64,000 nucleotides of DNA, from positions 186,001 through 250,000 of the forward strand of contig NZ_JAAVUW010000007.1 in the NCBI RefSeq assembly GCF_018449605.1, read 5' to 3'. The translations under genes were made by a program, and so were the position numbers. Shown here one piece after another: positions 26,245 through 35,113 of this stretch. The notes under the pieces are model-generated. The model saw only the letters and a list, made by a program, of their open reading frames with translations, was not told where the DNA came from and ran no database searches. The number at the start of each line of letters is the position of its first letter. The first letter of the stretch is position 1. The stretch comes from Luteibacter sp. dw_328 (lineage in GTDB: Bacteria; Pseudomonadota; Gammaproteobacteria; Xanthomonadales; Rhodanobacteraceae).

Positions 26245-27639
26245 CTAGCGCGAGTGGACGCGCTCGGCACTCTCGGCCATGAGCATGTTCGCCACGCTCT
26301 GGGCCTGCTTGCGGATTTCCGGGATCGCCGTCGATTCCCACAACGCGCCACGAAGCAGGCTACCGATCGCAAAAAGATTCGAGCGCGGCCGGCCGTTGCC
26401 ATCGAGCAGATGGCCGTCCGGCAGCGCAGCGAAGCCCAGGCCGAGCGGATCGGGTTTGACCAGGCCGTCGATCACCAGCTGGCGCACCAGACGATGCTCG
26501 GTGCGCAGCGTGTCGGTATTGAGGCCGACCGTCTGAATGACGATATCGTAGGACTCGACCGCTTCACCGCCACCCGGAACCAAGCGCTTGACGTCCAGCG
26601 CACCCTCGAGCGAAAGCGATACGCCACGCATGCGCCCACGCCCACGCGTGAGGCGGCCGGCGCGCTCCAGGTCGGCGATGGAGGCCGCGACCTGCGGCGG
26701 CATACGATGGCGCGCCCGCTCCCAGGCCCAACGGGCGTGACGGAGGAATCGTGCACGCTCGCCTTCGGGCAAGTCGGCCCACAACGATTGCGTATACGGT
26801 CGCAGGCCGTCGACCAGCGTGCGCCAGTCGTCGGCTTCCGCCGCGGCCTCGCGCAGGGCGCGTATCCAGGCGCGCACGTTGGCGTCGTCGCGTAACGATT
26901 CGATCAGTTCGGCGTCTTTCTCACCCGGCGCAGAGGCGGAAGCCAGATGTGGCTCGGGCAACTTGCCGTGACGGGAGAGGGCGGTGAAGTTCGCCTTCGG
27001 CCAGCGCGCGGAGAGTTCGAGCACGACATCGACGGCAGTGAGACCGAGACCGATCACCAGCACGCGCAGCGGCCGCTCATCCGCAGGCGCGGAAACGAGG
27101 TACGGCCAGGGATCGGTGACGTATCGGCCACTGGCGATGGCGGCATCTTCCACGCCGGGCAACGGGCGGGGAGGCAGTGAGCCGATGGCCAGCACCGCCG
27201 CTTCCGCCTGCGCGACTTCATCGCCATAACCGATCGTCACGCCTTCACTGGAAGGCACCAACGACTCGGCCATGAAAGGAATGACGTTCACGTCGTGTCC
27301 GAACGAACCGGCGTTCTTGACCGCCTGTTCGACGCGAGACTGCAGGAAATCGCCATACAGGCGGCGAGGCAGGAAATCCGAGCCTTTCACCGTCGGATCC
27401 AGCGCCTGTGCGTACTCGAGGAAACCGCCCGGCTTGCCGACGAACATGCCCATGGAAGCGGCGCGGACATTGAGCAGGTGGCGTTCGGACGGCGTGCCGT
27501 AGGCGACACCGCGCCCGGCGCCCGGGGCGCCGGCATACCAGTTCAGGTGCAACGGCCGGGGCGTACGACGCTCCAGCAATTCGCTCACCAGCGTCGCCGC
27601 TGCTGCGCCACCGCCGATGATGGCGACTTTATGAAACAT
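26245..27639 (-). CDS. FAD/NAD(P)-binding protein (NAD_binding_9 type)
   Basis: A 464-aa flavoprotein with VAIIGGGAAAATLVSELLERR for the dinucleotide fold, GRGVAYGTPSERHLLNVRAASMGMF, and a second nucleotide fold VLVIGLGLTAVDVVLELS. This is the NAD_binding_9 (PF13454) layout, whose members are often annotated hydroxyacylglutathione- or siderophore-linked oxidoreductases without clear function. It follows, after 46 bp, a cysteine-dioxygenase-like cupin on the same strand, so the pair may act on sulfur or thiol compounds; this is inference. Confidence 0.82.
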   Translation of the reverse strand: MFHKVAIIGGGAAAATLVSELLERRTPRPLHLNWYAGAPGAGRGVAYGTPSERHLLNVRAASMGMFVGKPGGFLEYAQALDPTVKGSDFLPRRLYGDFLQSRVEQAVKNAGSFGHDVNVIPFMAESLVPSSEGVTIGYGDEVAQAEAAVLAIGSLPPRPLPGVEDAAIASGRYVTDPWPYLVSAPADERPLRVLVIGLGLTAVDVVLELSARWPKANFTALSRHGKLPEPHLASASAPGEKDAELIESLRDDANVRAWIRALREAAAEADDWRTLVDGLRPYTQSLWADLPEGERARFLRHARWAWERARHRMPPQVAASIADLERAGRLTRGRGRMRGVSLSLEGALDVKRLVPGGGEAVESYDIVIQTVGLNTDTLRTEHRLVRQLVIDGLVKPDPLGLGFAALPDGHLLDGNGRPRSNLFAIGSLLRGALWESTAIPEIRKQAQSVANMLMAESAERVHSR

Positions 27640-27685
27640 GCTTTGGTCCTTCGCCCTTGGGTTGGGGTGGAGGGCCGTTAGACCG

Positions 27686-28264
27686 TCAGGCCGTCAGGCG
27701 TCCCGCAATAATCGATTGCCTCGGTCGTGCGATCCAGTGTCCCGAAGGACCGGGCTGCTCATACGCGAGGTACTGTGCCAGATCGCCACCGTACACGTGA
27801 AGCGTGAGCGCCGTGTCATGCCGCGACAAATTGCGGCAGCGGTGTGCGTGGGCTTCGGCGGCTTCGAACCAGGTCGCATCGCCCGGGCCGAGCCAGGTCC
27901 GGCCGGTGCTGCGCAATGAATGGTCGGTGTCGTCCTTGTCGAACGATTCCACTTCCAGAGCACCCGCGATCATGGCTTCGAGACCCCAGAGTCCGCCGTG
28001 ATCGTGCACCGGCGTGGCGTAGCCCGGCGGCCAGGCGAGGACCAGGATGCTGACACCCGGGCGGGCGCGCTCGGCGACCATCCAGCGTTCGAAGCCGCGG
28101 CGACGTTCGCGCAACGGCCCCAGTGCTTCGATGACATCGGCGCTGCGGCCATGCAGCACGCGGCCGATCTCCCGCCCCATGGAGGCGAGGTCGGGGTGCT
28201 CCACGTCCGAATGATCGAGCGCGATGTCCCGCAAGGTCTTGATGATGGAGGAGCGCTTACCCAT
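27686..28264 (-). CDS. Cysteine-dioxygenase-like cupin
   Basis: A 192-aa protein with the cysteine dioxygenase/thiol dioxygenase pattern: PVHDHGGLWGLEAMIAGALE gives the His-x-His iron ligands, EAHAHRCRNLS provides the third His, and TALTLHVYGGDL gives the tail strand. Such enzymes oxidise cysteine or a mercapto acid to a sulfinate using Fe(II) and O2. The start is taken at the only in-frame ATG (28264); the frame also extends to an upstream TTG. It probably forms an operon with the FAD protein. Confidence 0.83.
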   Translation of the reverse strand: MGKRSSIIKTLRDIALDHSDVEHPDLASMGREIGRVLHGRSADVIEALGPLRERRRGFERWMVAERARPGVSILVLAWPPGYATPVHDHGGLWGLEAMIAGALEVESFDKDDTDHSLRSTGRTWLGPGDATWFEAAEAHAHRCRNLSRHDTALTLHVYGGDLAQYLAYEQPGPSGHWIARPRQSIIAGRLTA

Positions 28265-28432
28265 GGCCCGAGGCCGTCCACATGAAATCAACTGGCGGGA
28301 AGTGGAGCATGGGCCCCGTTAAACACTCGTAACCCGGGACTTTCGAGAGTCGGTTTAAACTCTTTCCACACAGGCCGCATCGAACTGTCGGAACCGCCAC
28401 CTGGCGGCTATCGACCCACGGAGAGTAAAGCC

Positions 28433-28726
28433 ATGATCGTCCTCACCTCGCTCGTCGTCCTTGCCGTTGGTTTCTGGCTGGTCTTCGCGCTGCTCGGCGC
28501 CGTGCTGAAGCTGGTGTTCGGCATCATTGGCGGCGTTTTCAGCATCGTCGGCGGCATCCTGGGCGCCGTGATCGGCGGCGTGGCGATGCTGCTGGTAGCG
28601 CCTGTCGTCGCCCTGGCCCTGTTGCCCGTGCTTCTCCCGGTGGCCTTACTGGCCTTCATCGTCTGGGCCATTGCGCGGTCGTCGCGCCGCCCGGACGTGG
28701 TCGTGATGCCCGCTACCCACCGCTGA
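28433..28726 (+). CDS. Small glycine-rich membrane protein
   Basis: A 97-aa protein that is almost wholly hydrophobic: two or three membrane segments with GXXXG-type spacing (FGIIGGVFSIVGGILGAVIGG), ending in a short basic tail. No function recognised. An SD-like GGAGAG precedes the ATG, and a strong terminator hairpin follows. Confidence 0.72.
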   Translation: MIVLTSLVVLAVGFWLVFALLGAVLKLVFGIIGGVFSIVGGILGAVIGGVAMLLVAPVVALALLPVLLPVALLAFIVWAIARSSRRPDVVVMPATHR

Positions 28727-28730
28727 GTGA

Positions 28731-28757
28731 AACGCCCCGGCCTAGCCGGGGCGTTTC
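28731..28757. terminator. Bidirectional hairpin terminator
   Basis: Perfect 11-bp stem AACGCCCCGGC / GCCGGGGCGTT with a 3-nt loop, followed by TTCGTT. It lies between the convergent small-membrane and TonB-family genes; the A/T-rich flanks serve both strands. Confidence 0.72.
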
Positions 28758-28768
28758 GTTGCCGCGCC

Positions 28769-29434
28769 TTAGATACTTCTGAGGTCGAAGGTGACCGGGA
28801 TACGCGCCCAGGCCTGGACCGTGTGTCCATTTGCCTGCGCCGGCTGGAAGCGCCACCTGGCCAGGACCTGATCGCGAGCGGCGCGGTCGAGCAGATCGTG
28901 CCCGCTGCTGGATTCGATGACGACATCCAGCGGCTTACCGGTCTCGTCCACAAGCACGCGTAGCGTCACCGTGCCCTGCATGTGGCCGCGAATGGCCTGG
29001 GCGGGGTACTTCGGCGCGGGTGCGGCGACGTAGGCCAGCGTGGCCTCGACCGGTCCGGCCTGGACGGAGGGCGGGGCGATCGTATCGACCGCCGGTGCGG
29101 GCGGCACCATCGGTGCCGAGCCTTCGTCGCTGGCGACGGGCGGTGCGACGACCGGCGGTGCTTCGACCTGCTTCTGCACGTGGGTAATGACGGGTGCCTT
29201 GGTCGGCAGGCGCTCGAGCTCGATCGGCGGGGGCGGTTTCACCGGCGGAGGGGGTTCGACGAACTGGAGAACGAATGCCTTGGGCAACGCCGGCGCGTCG
29301 ACCATGTGCGCGACCATGGGTCGCATGACGGCAATGAGCGCAGCGGCATTCAGTGCAATGGCTGCACTCATGGCGACGATGCGGACGGTATCCGGGTGAA
29401 CCCCGGCCAGGGATTGCGGACGAGCGAACGACAT
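28769..29434 (-). CDS. TonB-family energy transducer
   Basis: A 221-aa protein: an N-terminal helix (IVAMSAAIALNAAALIAVMR), a proline-rich span (EPPPPVKPPPPIELE, then APPVVAPP), and a C-terminal TonB_C domain (YPAQAIRGHMQGTVTLRVLVDETGKPLDVVIESSSGHDLLDRAA, RWRFQPAQANG). TonB proteins link the proton motive force to outer-membrane receptors such as the one at 36763-39807. No exbB/exbD genes lie nearby, so it must use a complex encoded elsewhere or have another role. SD GGAGG supports the ATG at 29434. Confidence 0.88.
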   Translation of the reverse strand: MSFARPQSLAGVHPDTVRIVAMSAAIALNAAALIAVMRPMVAHMVDAPALPKAFVLQFVEPPPPVKPPPPIELERLPTKAPVITHVQKQVEAPPVVAPPVASDEGSAPMVPPAPAVDTIAPPSVQAGPVEATLAYVAAPAPKYPAQAIRGHMQGTVTLRVLVDETGKPLDVVIESSSGHDLLDRAARDQVLARWRFQPAQANGHTVQAWARIPVTFDLRSI

Positions 29435-29584
29435 GAGCCACCTCCTGCAACGTGGGGGAAGGTAAGGCATGGTCGGGAACACGGCCGGTGGGGACCGGCG
29501 GGGATCGTGTTCAGGTCCGGTTGCAGAGTAGGCAGGCTTCGAAGGAACTTGCAAGAGGGCCGTCTAGACGGCTCAGTAGGTAAC

Positions 29585-29608
29585 TGTGGGAGCCGCTTCA
29601 GCGGCGAT
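29585..29608. repeat. Single REP-like half-site
   Basis: TGTGGGAGCCGCTTCAGCGGCGAT, one unpaired half, in the gap between the TonB and universal-stress genes. Confidence 0.65.
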
Positions 29609-29625
29609 GCTCTTCCGGGGTCGCC

Positions 29626-30453
29626 TCAGTGCGCAACCAGCATCGGCACATCGGACTGCATGAACAGGAATCGGGTGGTCCCGCCCAAGACCATCTCCGA
29701 CAACCGCGACCGCCCCCAGGCGCCCATGACGATGAGATCGGCCCCCTCCTGATGCGCGAGGTCGAGCAGCGCCGGTCCCGGCGCTGGCTGGGCGGCAGCA
29801 TCCAGCCGGCGCACCTCGGCCTTCACGCCATGGGTGTCGAGCCAGCCACAGATGTCGGTGTCGGGCAGGGCGCAGGTATCGAGATCTTCATCGCGGCTAC
29901 CGTCGATGACGGTGACCCGGGCGGCCTTGCGCAGTAGCGGAAGCGACGAGCGCACGGCCAGCGCGGATTCGCGGCTTCCGCTCCAGGCCACCAGCACGTG
30001 TTCGCCCAGGGTCTCGACGGGTGCCGCCTCGGGTACCACGAGCACCCCGCGGCTGGCGCCGAAGACGGTGCGTGAGACGACACCGAAGCCGACCGGTGCA
30101 TCGCCGCGCATGGTCGACGAGCGCTCCATGACCAGCATGTCGTAACCGGCGGAGGCATGGCACAGGAGGGTGACGGTGTCGCCATTGCCCACTCGCCAGT
30201 TGCCCTTGAGGCCCCGCGACTCGAGCAGTGCCGTCCAGTCCGCACCGACCGCCTTGGCGTCGGTGGAGCGCTGCCGGACCGCATCCAGCTGCATCGGTAC
30301 CGCTTCGGGAACCGTGAAGGCGGCGGCAGGCAGGTCCACCACGTGCATGCCGTCGAGTCTTGCGTCGATGCGCGTGGCGATGGCCAGCGCGGCACGCAGC
30401 CCTGCGCCTTGCGGAGGAAGACGACCGATGTGCACGAGCAGTTCGAGTGTCAT
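29626..30453 (-). CDS. Tandem universal stress protein (UspA domains)
   Basis: A 275-aa protein with two UspA-type halves. The first (MTLELLVHIGRLP..., residues 1-140) lacks a clear nucleotide-binding glycine motif. The second (VLVAWSGSRESALAVRSSLPLLR, VTVIDGSRDEDL, ADLIVMGAWGRSRLSEMVLGGTTRFLFMQSDVPMLVAH) has the GxWGRSR...G pattern of ATP-binding Usp proteins. Role: stress survival; the ligand is uncertain. Start ATG 30453 (longer frames add an arginine-rich leader unlike the family). Confidence 0.87.
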   Translation of the reverse strand: MTLELLVHIGRLPPQGAGLRAALAIATRIDARLDGMHVVDLPAAAFTVPEAVPMQLDAVRQRSTDAKAVGADWTALLESRGLKGNWRVGNGDTVTLLCHASAGYDMLVMERSSTMRGDAPVGFGVVSRTVFGASRGVLVVPEAAPVETLGEHVLVAWSGSRESALAVRSSLPLLRKAARVTVIDGSRDEDLDTCALPDTDICGWLDTHGVKAEVRRLDAAAQPAPGPALLDLAHQEGADLIVMGAWGRSRLSEMVLGGTTRFLFMQSDVPMLVAH

Positions 30454-30581
30454 GGCCCATGGAACAACGCGGGATGCATGCAGGTCAATGTCCGTGTCCG
30501 CGCCGTGGGTCCAATTGAGAGTGTTTCGCAACAACGCGTCGCATCGGTTACGCTCCGTTCTTTGTGTCGTCCGGAATTGCC

Positions 30582-31247
30582 ATGGCCACCGAAAGCGTCC
30601 AACCGAGCTATCCCTTCGCCGAGGAAGTCGCCAGCAGCGTGATCCACGCCATTGGCCTCGTGTTGAGCATCGCCGGGCTGGCCGTCCTCGTTGCGTTCTC
30701 GGCGATGTATGGCGGCCAGCGCGCCGTGGTGGCCAGTTCGGTCTTCGGCAGCACGCTGGTCCTGCTCTACACCGCATCGACGCTGTACCACTCGATCCCC
30801 GGCGTCGCGGCCAAGCGCGTCCTACGCACGTTCGATCACATCGCGATCTTTCTGCTCATTGCCGGAACCTACACACCGTTCACGCTGCTTGCCCTGCCGG
30901 GCGCGTGGGGCTGGGGCCTCTTCGGCACGATCTGGAGCCTGGCGATCATCGGCAGCCTGGCCGAACTCGGCATCCTCAAGCGGTACCGCAAGGCCGCGGT
31001 GTTGATGTATGTGTTGATGGGCTGGGTCGCGGTGATCGCGATCGAGCCGCTGCGCGAGCACGTGGAAACGGGCGGCCTGCTTCTGCTCTTCGGCGGCGGC
31101 CTGGCTTACATGCTGGGCGTGCCTTTCTACCTGGCGCGGAAGCTGCCTTTCCATCACGCCATCTGGCATGTTTTCGTCCTGGCCGGAAGCGTCCTGCATT
31201 TCCTGGCGGTGTTGCTTTACGTCATCCCCGACGCGCCGGCGCGTTGA
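30582..31247 (+). CDS. Hemolysin III family membrane protein (PAQR-like)
   Basis: A 221-aa protein with seven hydrophobic segments and the hemolysin-III/PAQR motifs SSVIHAIGLVLSIAGL, LLYTASTLYHSIP, RTFDHIAIFLLIAGTYTPF and HHAIWHVFVLAGSVLHFLAVLLY, including the conserved Ser/His/Asp/His positions thought to bind zinc. The family (YqfA-like) is involved in membrane lipid homeostasis rather than hemolysis in most bacteria. The ATG at 30582 is used rather than 30564. Confidence 0.9.
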   Translation: MATESVQPSYPFAEEVASSVIHAIGLVLSIAGLAVLVAFSAMYGGQRAVVASSVFGSTLVLLYTASTLYHSIPGVAAKRVLRTFDHIAIFLLIAGTYTPFTLLALPGAWGWGLFGTIWSLAIIGSLAELGILKRYRKAAVLMYVLMGWVAVIAIEPLREHVETGGLLLLFGGGLAYMLGVPFYLARKLPFHHAIWHVFVLAGSVLHFLAVLLYVIPDAPAR

Positions 31248-31253
31248 CCACGG

Positions 31254-31270
31254 GCCGGCGCGTCGCCGGC
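31254..31270. terminator. Convergent GC hairpin
   Basis: GCCGGCG-CGT-CGCCGGC lies between convergent hemolysin-III and DUF885 genes. No T-run, so the activity is uncertain. Confidence 0.4.
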
Positions 31271-33042
31271 TAGCCGCCTTTCTTTTCCTGTTCCGGAACG
31301 AAGCGTGTACGCACCGCTTCGGCCAGCAGGTCCGGCGGGAGCAGGCCCTGGGCGATCAGGAAATCGTTGAAGGCCTTGCGATCGAACTTCTTGCCCAGCC
31401 GGATCTGCGTTTCCGCGCGTAGTTGCAGAATGCGTGTGTAGCCGTAGAAGTAGGCCGTAGCCTGACCGGGGCTGTTCAGCGTGTAGCGATCGAGTTCCTG
31501 GCGTGCCAGGGGCTCGGACAGGCCCACGTCGTTGACGAGGATGTCGTGCGCGCGATCGCGATCGATCAACCCCAGGTTGAGCATCGGATCGAGGAAGGCG
31601 CGCGCCGCACGCAGCAAGCGGAACTGCAGCGCGACGAACTGACCTGCCGGCGGCTCGTACGGCATCATTTCCATTTCGGAATAGAGCGCCCAGCCTTCCA
31701 CGTTCACGCTATTGAAGGCGAACAGGCTGCGCGTGAGCGACACGCCCTGCTCGACCATGGCGGCAAATTGCAGCTCGTGACCGGGCCGACCCTCGTGTGC
31801 CGTCAACGTCCACGCCGCGGCTTCGAAGGTGAAGTCGTCGTACATCTGCGTCTTCTCGCCACTGGTGGGCGGGTTACCCGTGGTGAGGACGAAGGTGCCA
31901 CGTTGACCGGTGTTGCCGACAAAGGGCGGGGGATCCATGTGCGGCGCGGGCGTGCGCGCGTTCTCCGCTTCGGACGCAACACGCATGGCCATCTGCCGCT
32001 GCGGCAGCTCGACGATGCGTTGCTTGCGGATCGTGTCTTCAATCTTCAGCAGGACCTCGTGATAGGTGGGCTCCACCTTGTCCTTGGCGAGCTGCTTTTT
32101 CTTCAGCCCCTTGAGCACCTCGCGATAGTCGCCATTGGGTAGCCCCTCGGCCTTTGCGACGACGGGCGCGAGCGCCTGCAACGCATAGGTCGTTTCCATG
32201 AACTCCAGCTGCGCACGACCGATCAGGTCACGCGGCGCGATGTCAAGGCCGACCTGTTCGAGGTTGTAGGTATACAGCGGCTCGGGCAGGTGGAAGTCCG
32301 TGCGCGCGTGCGGTAGCACGGTCTTGGTTACCCAGGCGTTGTAATCCTTCAGTTGCTTGTCCAGCTTCGCCATGGCCTCCTCGCTGCCCGCGACTTTCTT
32401 CTCGGCGAAGAGTTTGCGGATGCCATCCACATAGCGCTGCGTGTTGCCGAGCTTCTGTTCCACGTCGGCCTTCACGGGCCCGAGCAACGCTTTATCGCCT
32501 ATCTTCTCGTTGGTGCGCGCACGCGCCTCGTCGACCAGCGGCGTGCAACCGGGGGCCATGCCGACATAGCACTTCAGGCGGCCGAGGGCGGCCTGGTTTT
32601 GTTCCGGCGTGCTCTGTTGGTTGAGCAACGAGAACTCGCCACTGAAGACGATCTGGCCCGCGTCGTACCAGGGCAGCAGGTATTTGTCGTTGAGGTCGAT
32701 GCCCTTGATGCTGCCGTCGATCTGCTTGAGCAGGATCTGCAGGTCCTGATGGACGTTGGGATCCTTTTCGTCCGCAAGGCGTTGCGCGTACTTCGCGCGC
32801 GCGGCGACGAGCGCCTCGCGCTGTCGCTTGTCGGCGTCGGGGCCCAGGTCTGCCGTTTTTTCATCGTAGCCCTTCACCCCGATATCGGTTGCCGTTTCCG
32901 GGCTGAAGCGTGCCGTGATGTCGAGCAGGGTCTGGGCGTCCGCGTTGCTGCGCGCGATCCAGTCGGCCGGCTTGGTGTCCTGCGCATGGGCGGCGCCGAT
33001 GGTGAGCGTGATGGCGGCGGCGAGGGTCAGTCGTCGGAACAT
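31270..33042 (-). CDS. Exported DUF885 protein (metallopeptidase-like)
   Basis: A 590-aa protein with a signal peptide (LTLAAAITLTIGAAHA). It belongs to DUF885, a family related to carboxypeptidase-type metalloproteins. The putative metal site is TAHEGRPGHELQFA (HExxxxH-like, in the C-terminal half), with a further Glu downstream in NVEGWALYSE as in zinc-peptidase folds. The N-terminal half is helical. Likely periplasmic or surface peptidase; the substrate is unknown. Confidence 0.86.
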   Translation of the reverse strand: MFRRLTLAAAITLTIGAAHAQDTKPADWIARSNADAQTLLDITARFSPETATDIGVKGYDEKTADLGPDADKRQREALVAARAKYAQRLADEKDPNVHQDLQILLKQIDGSIKGIDLNDKYLLPWYDAGQIVFSGEFSLLNQQSTPEQNQAALGRLKCYVGMAPGCTPLVDEARARTNEKIGDKALLGPVKADVEQKLGNTQRYVDGIRKLFAEKKVAGSEEAMAKLDKQLKDYNAWVTKTVLPHARTDFHLPEPLYTYNLEQVGLDIAPRDLIGRAQLEFMETTYALQALAPVVAKAEGLPNGDYREVLKGLKKKQLAKDKVEPTYHEVLLKIEDTIRKQRIVELPQRQMAMRVASEAENARTPAPHMDPPPFVGNTGQRGTFVLTTGNPPTSGEKTQMYDDFTFEAAAWTLTAHEGRPGHELQFAAMVEQGVSLTRSLFAFNSVNVEGWALYSEMEMMPYEPPAGQFVALQFRLLRAARAFLDPMLNLGLIDRDRAHDILVNDVGLSEPLARQELDRYTLNSPGQATAYFYGYTRILQLRAETQIRLGKKFDRKAFNDFLIAQGLLPPDLLAEAVRTRFVPEQEKKGG

Positions 33043-33114
33043 GGGTGTCTCCCCGTGATGATCCGCCGAGACTAGCCGCTGTGCCCGGGTCCGGCCAATG
33101 TGCCGAATGGCCGG

Positions 33115-33597
33115 TCAGCTGAAGAGGAGGGCGAGGCCGGCCATGCCGATCATCAGAAACGAAAGCACGACCTTGGCAACGACGCCAAGCAGCATGCCGA
33201 ACCAGGTGCTGACGCCGACATGGGCCGAGCGAAGGATGCTCTTGCCCGACCACAGCTCGCCGATCACCGCCCCCGCGAAAGGGCCGATGAGAAGCCCGGG
33301 AAGACCGAAGAACATGCCGATGGTGGTTCCGATACCCGCGCCCCAGAGCGCACGCGGACTGGCGCCGATTTTCTTTGCACCGAGGGAACCGGAAATGAAA
33401 TCCACCGCGATGCCGAGTACCGCGACCGCGCCGATCGCCACCAGCCATCCCCAGCCGAGGTGGTTGTACTCGTCGACCGCGGCGGCCAGCCAGATACCGC
33501 CGAAGATCATCGGGACACCGGGCAGGACGGGCAGGATGGCGCCCGCCAGGCCTCCGATGATCAGGACGGTGGCGAGCACGTAGAGGAAGAGGTCCAT
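33115..33597 (-). CDS. DUF456 membrane protein
   Basis: A 160-aa protein with four or five hydrophobic helices and the DUF456 pattern: LPVLPGVPMIFGGIWLAA near the N-terminus, and a glycine-rich GASPRALWGAGIGTTIGMFFGLPGLLIGPFAGAVIGEL core. Function unknown. The ATG at 33597 shares a base with the stop of the upstream RsiV-like gene (TGATG), implying translational coupling. Confidence 0.85.
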   Translation of the reverse strand: MDLFLYVLATVLIIGGLAGAILPVLPGVPMIFGGIWLAAAVDEYNHLGWGWLVAIGAVAVLGIAVDFISGSLGAKKIGASPRALWGAGIGTTIGMFFGLPGLLIGPFAGAVIGELWSGKSILRSAHVGVSTWFGMLLGVVAKVVLSFLMIGMAGLALLFS

Positions 33598-34367
33598 CAA
33601 CGAAATGCCCCGCGATATTCTGGTTTCAGGTAGGCCGAAAAGGCGTCGCTGGGCACGTCCACGGCCTGCGGGCCGGCGGCGTACGAGGCCACCTGGTAGG
33701 GCGGGAAGATGAAGGTCAGGCCGTGCACCTTGTTGTCCGGCCCCGTCAGAAGGCTGAACACGCGAAAGTGATCCTTGCCCGGTTCCGTACCGGCATCGAT
33801 CTGCTGACTGTCCGACGCAAGGGGCTCGTCCTGGTCGTCCAGGGCGGTAAGCAGCTGGCGGCGCGCCTCGGCGGCAAAAGCCTTCTCGGCGGCATGCGGA
33901 TCGGCGAACAGTTCGCGAAGGCCGACGACACGACGGGCTTCGACATCGTAGGTGAAACTGTCCACGATGGCTGCCGGATGCGCCGCTCCGGTGAAGGCGG
34001 AGCCGTCGACCTGCACGTTGATGAAGCGGTCCGTACGCGAGGCGATCGCGATATCCAGGTTCAGGTCCCAGGGCAGCTCCCGCGCGCGTTCACGCGCGCC
34101 GGGGGCCTCCAGGCTGTCCATGAAGGCGCGTTTCTGCCGACCCACGTAGCGCTCGATGGTCGCGCGCAGCGGCTCGGCCTTCGGAGGCAGGTCGGGAAGG
34201 GACAATTCCATCGTATACAGGCCCTCCTGGCCGGATTCGGTATCCTTGTCGACGCTCGCCCGTGCGGGCGGCGGCGAGTCCCCGCCGTTCGTCCGGTCCG
34301 TTCCGCCGCGGCAGGCTGCAAGGCCGACCGTGGCAAAGACCAGCGACAGGATGTGTCGCACCAGCAT
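33597..34367 (-). CDS. RsiV/DUF3298-like lipoprotein
   Basis: A 256-aa exported protein. LSLVFATVGLAAC gives a lipobox, so the mature protein probably starts at the Cys. The rest contains the DUF4163/DUF3298 layout: LNLDIAIASRTDRFINVQVDGSAFTGAAHPAAIVDSFTYDVEARRVVGLRELF, then GLTFIFPPYQVASYAAGPQAVDVP, as in RsiV and secreted relatives. RsiV binds lysozyme in Bacillus, but the function here is unknown. The start at 34367 follows GGAGG; a further in-frame ATG at 34397 would also be possible. Confidence 0.78.
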   Translation of the reverse strand: MLVRHILSLVFATVGLAACRGGTDRTNGGDSPPPARASVDKDTESGQEGLYTMELSLPDLPPKAEPLRATIERYVGRQKRAFMDSLEAPGARERARELPWDLNLDIAIASRTDRFINVQVDGSAFTGAAHPAAIVDSFTYDVEARRVVGLRELFADPHAAEKAFAAEARRQLLTALDDQDEPLASDSQQIDAGTEPGKDHFRVFSLLTGPDNKVHGLTFIFPPYQVASYAAGPQAVDVPSDAFSAYLKPEYRGAFR

Positions 34368-34450
34368 GTCGGCAATTCCTCCCTGCAAGGCTCGCATCTT
34401 AGCGTAGCCCTCCCGCAGCGCAGGAAGCGTCAACGAACCGAAGGAAAAGC

Positions 34451-35113
34451 GTGCACGACGCGACGACAGAAACCGTCACCCTCCTCAAAGCCGACGAGCT
34501 CGGCCGCATCGAGCGTGTCGAGCGCCATGGCGTGCTGTTGATTCGTCGCGACATTGCCGCGGCGCGCTGGTGGGCGCGCGGGTTTGCCCGCCGGGCCGCT
34601 GCGCGTGAAGCGCGCGCGCTGGGCCGTCTCGACGGCATGGATGGTGTTCCGCGACTGCTGGCGTGGAACGGGCGCGTGCTCGAGCGCAGCTACATGGCTG
34701 GCGAACCGATGCAGGTGGGAAAACCGCTGGATCCGGCGTATTACCGTGACGCCCTGCGCCTGCTCGCGAGGCTGCACCGGCGCGGCATCGTTCATAACGA
34801 CCTGGCCAAGGAACCGAACTGGCTGGTTCGCGAAGACGGCTCGCCTGGCCTGGTGGACTTCCAGATAGCGTGGACCCGCGGCCGCCGTGGCCGCCTGTTC
34901 CGCCTGCTGGCGCGAGAAGACCTGCGCCACCTGCTCAAGCACAAACGAACCTATGCGCCAGACCGTCTTTCCGCCCGGCAGCGGGCGATCCTCTCGGCGC
35001 CAGCGCCCCACTCACGGCTCTGGCGCGCCACCGGGAAACGCCTCTACAAGCTCATCGCACGGCGCATCTTCGGCTACTGGGACAACGAGGGCCAGGGCCG
35101 CATCCGCCGCTGA
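34451..35113 (+). CDS. Small RIO/lipopolysaccharide-kinase-like protein kinase
   Basis: A 220-aa protein kinase-like fold with the catalytic loop HNDLAKEPNW (residues 115-124, Asp117 in the catalytic position, Lys120 and Asn123) and the metal-binding motif VDFQ at 135-138, where the usual DFG is DFQ. There is no obvious Gly-rich loop and the N-lobe is short. It is similar to RIO1- and WaaP-type small kinases that phosphorylate sugar or protein substrates. The start is GTG after AAGGAAAA. A tandem repeat follows directly after the stop. Confidence 0.72.
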   Translation: MHDATTETVTLLKADELGRIERVERHGVLLIRRDIAAARWWARGFARRAAAREARALGRLDGMDGVPRLLAWNGRVLERSYMAGEPMQVGKPLDPAYYRDALRLLARLHRRGIVHNDLAKEPNWLVREDGSPGLVDFQIAWTRGRRGRLFRLLAREDLRHLLKHKRTYAPDRLSARQRAILSAPAPHSRLWRATGKRLYKLIARRIFGYWDNEGQGRIRR

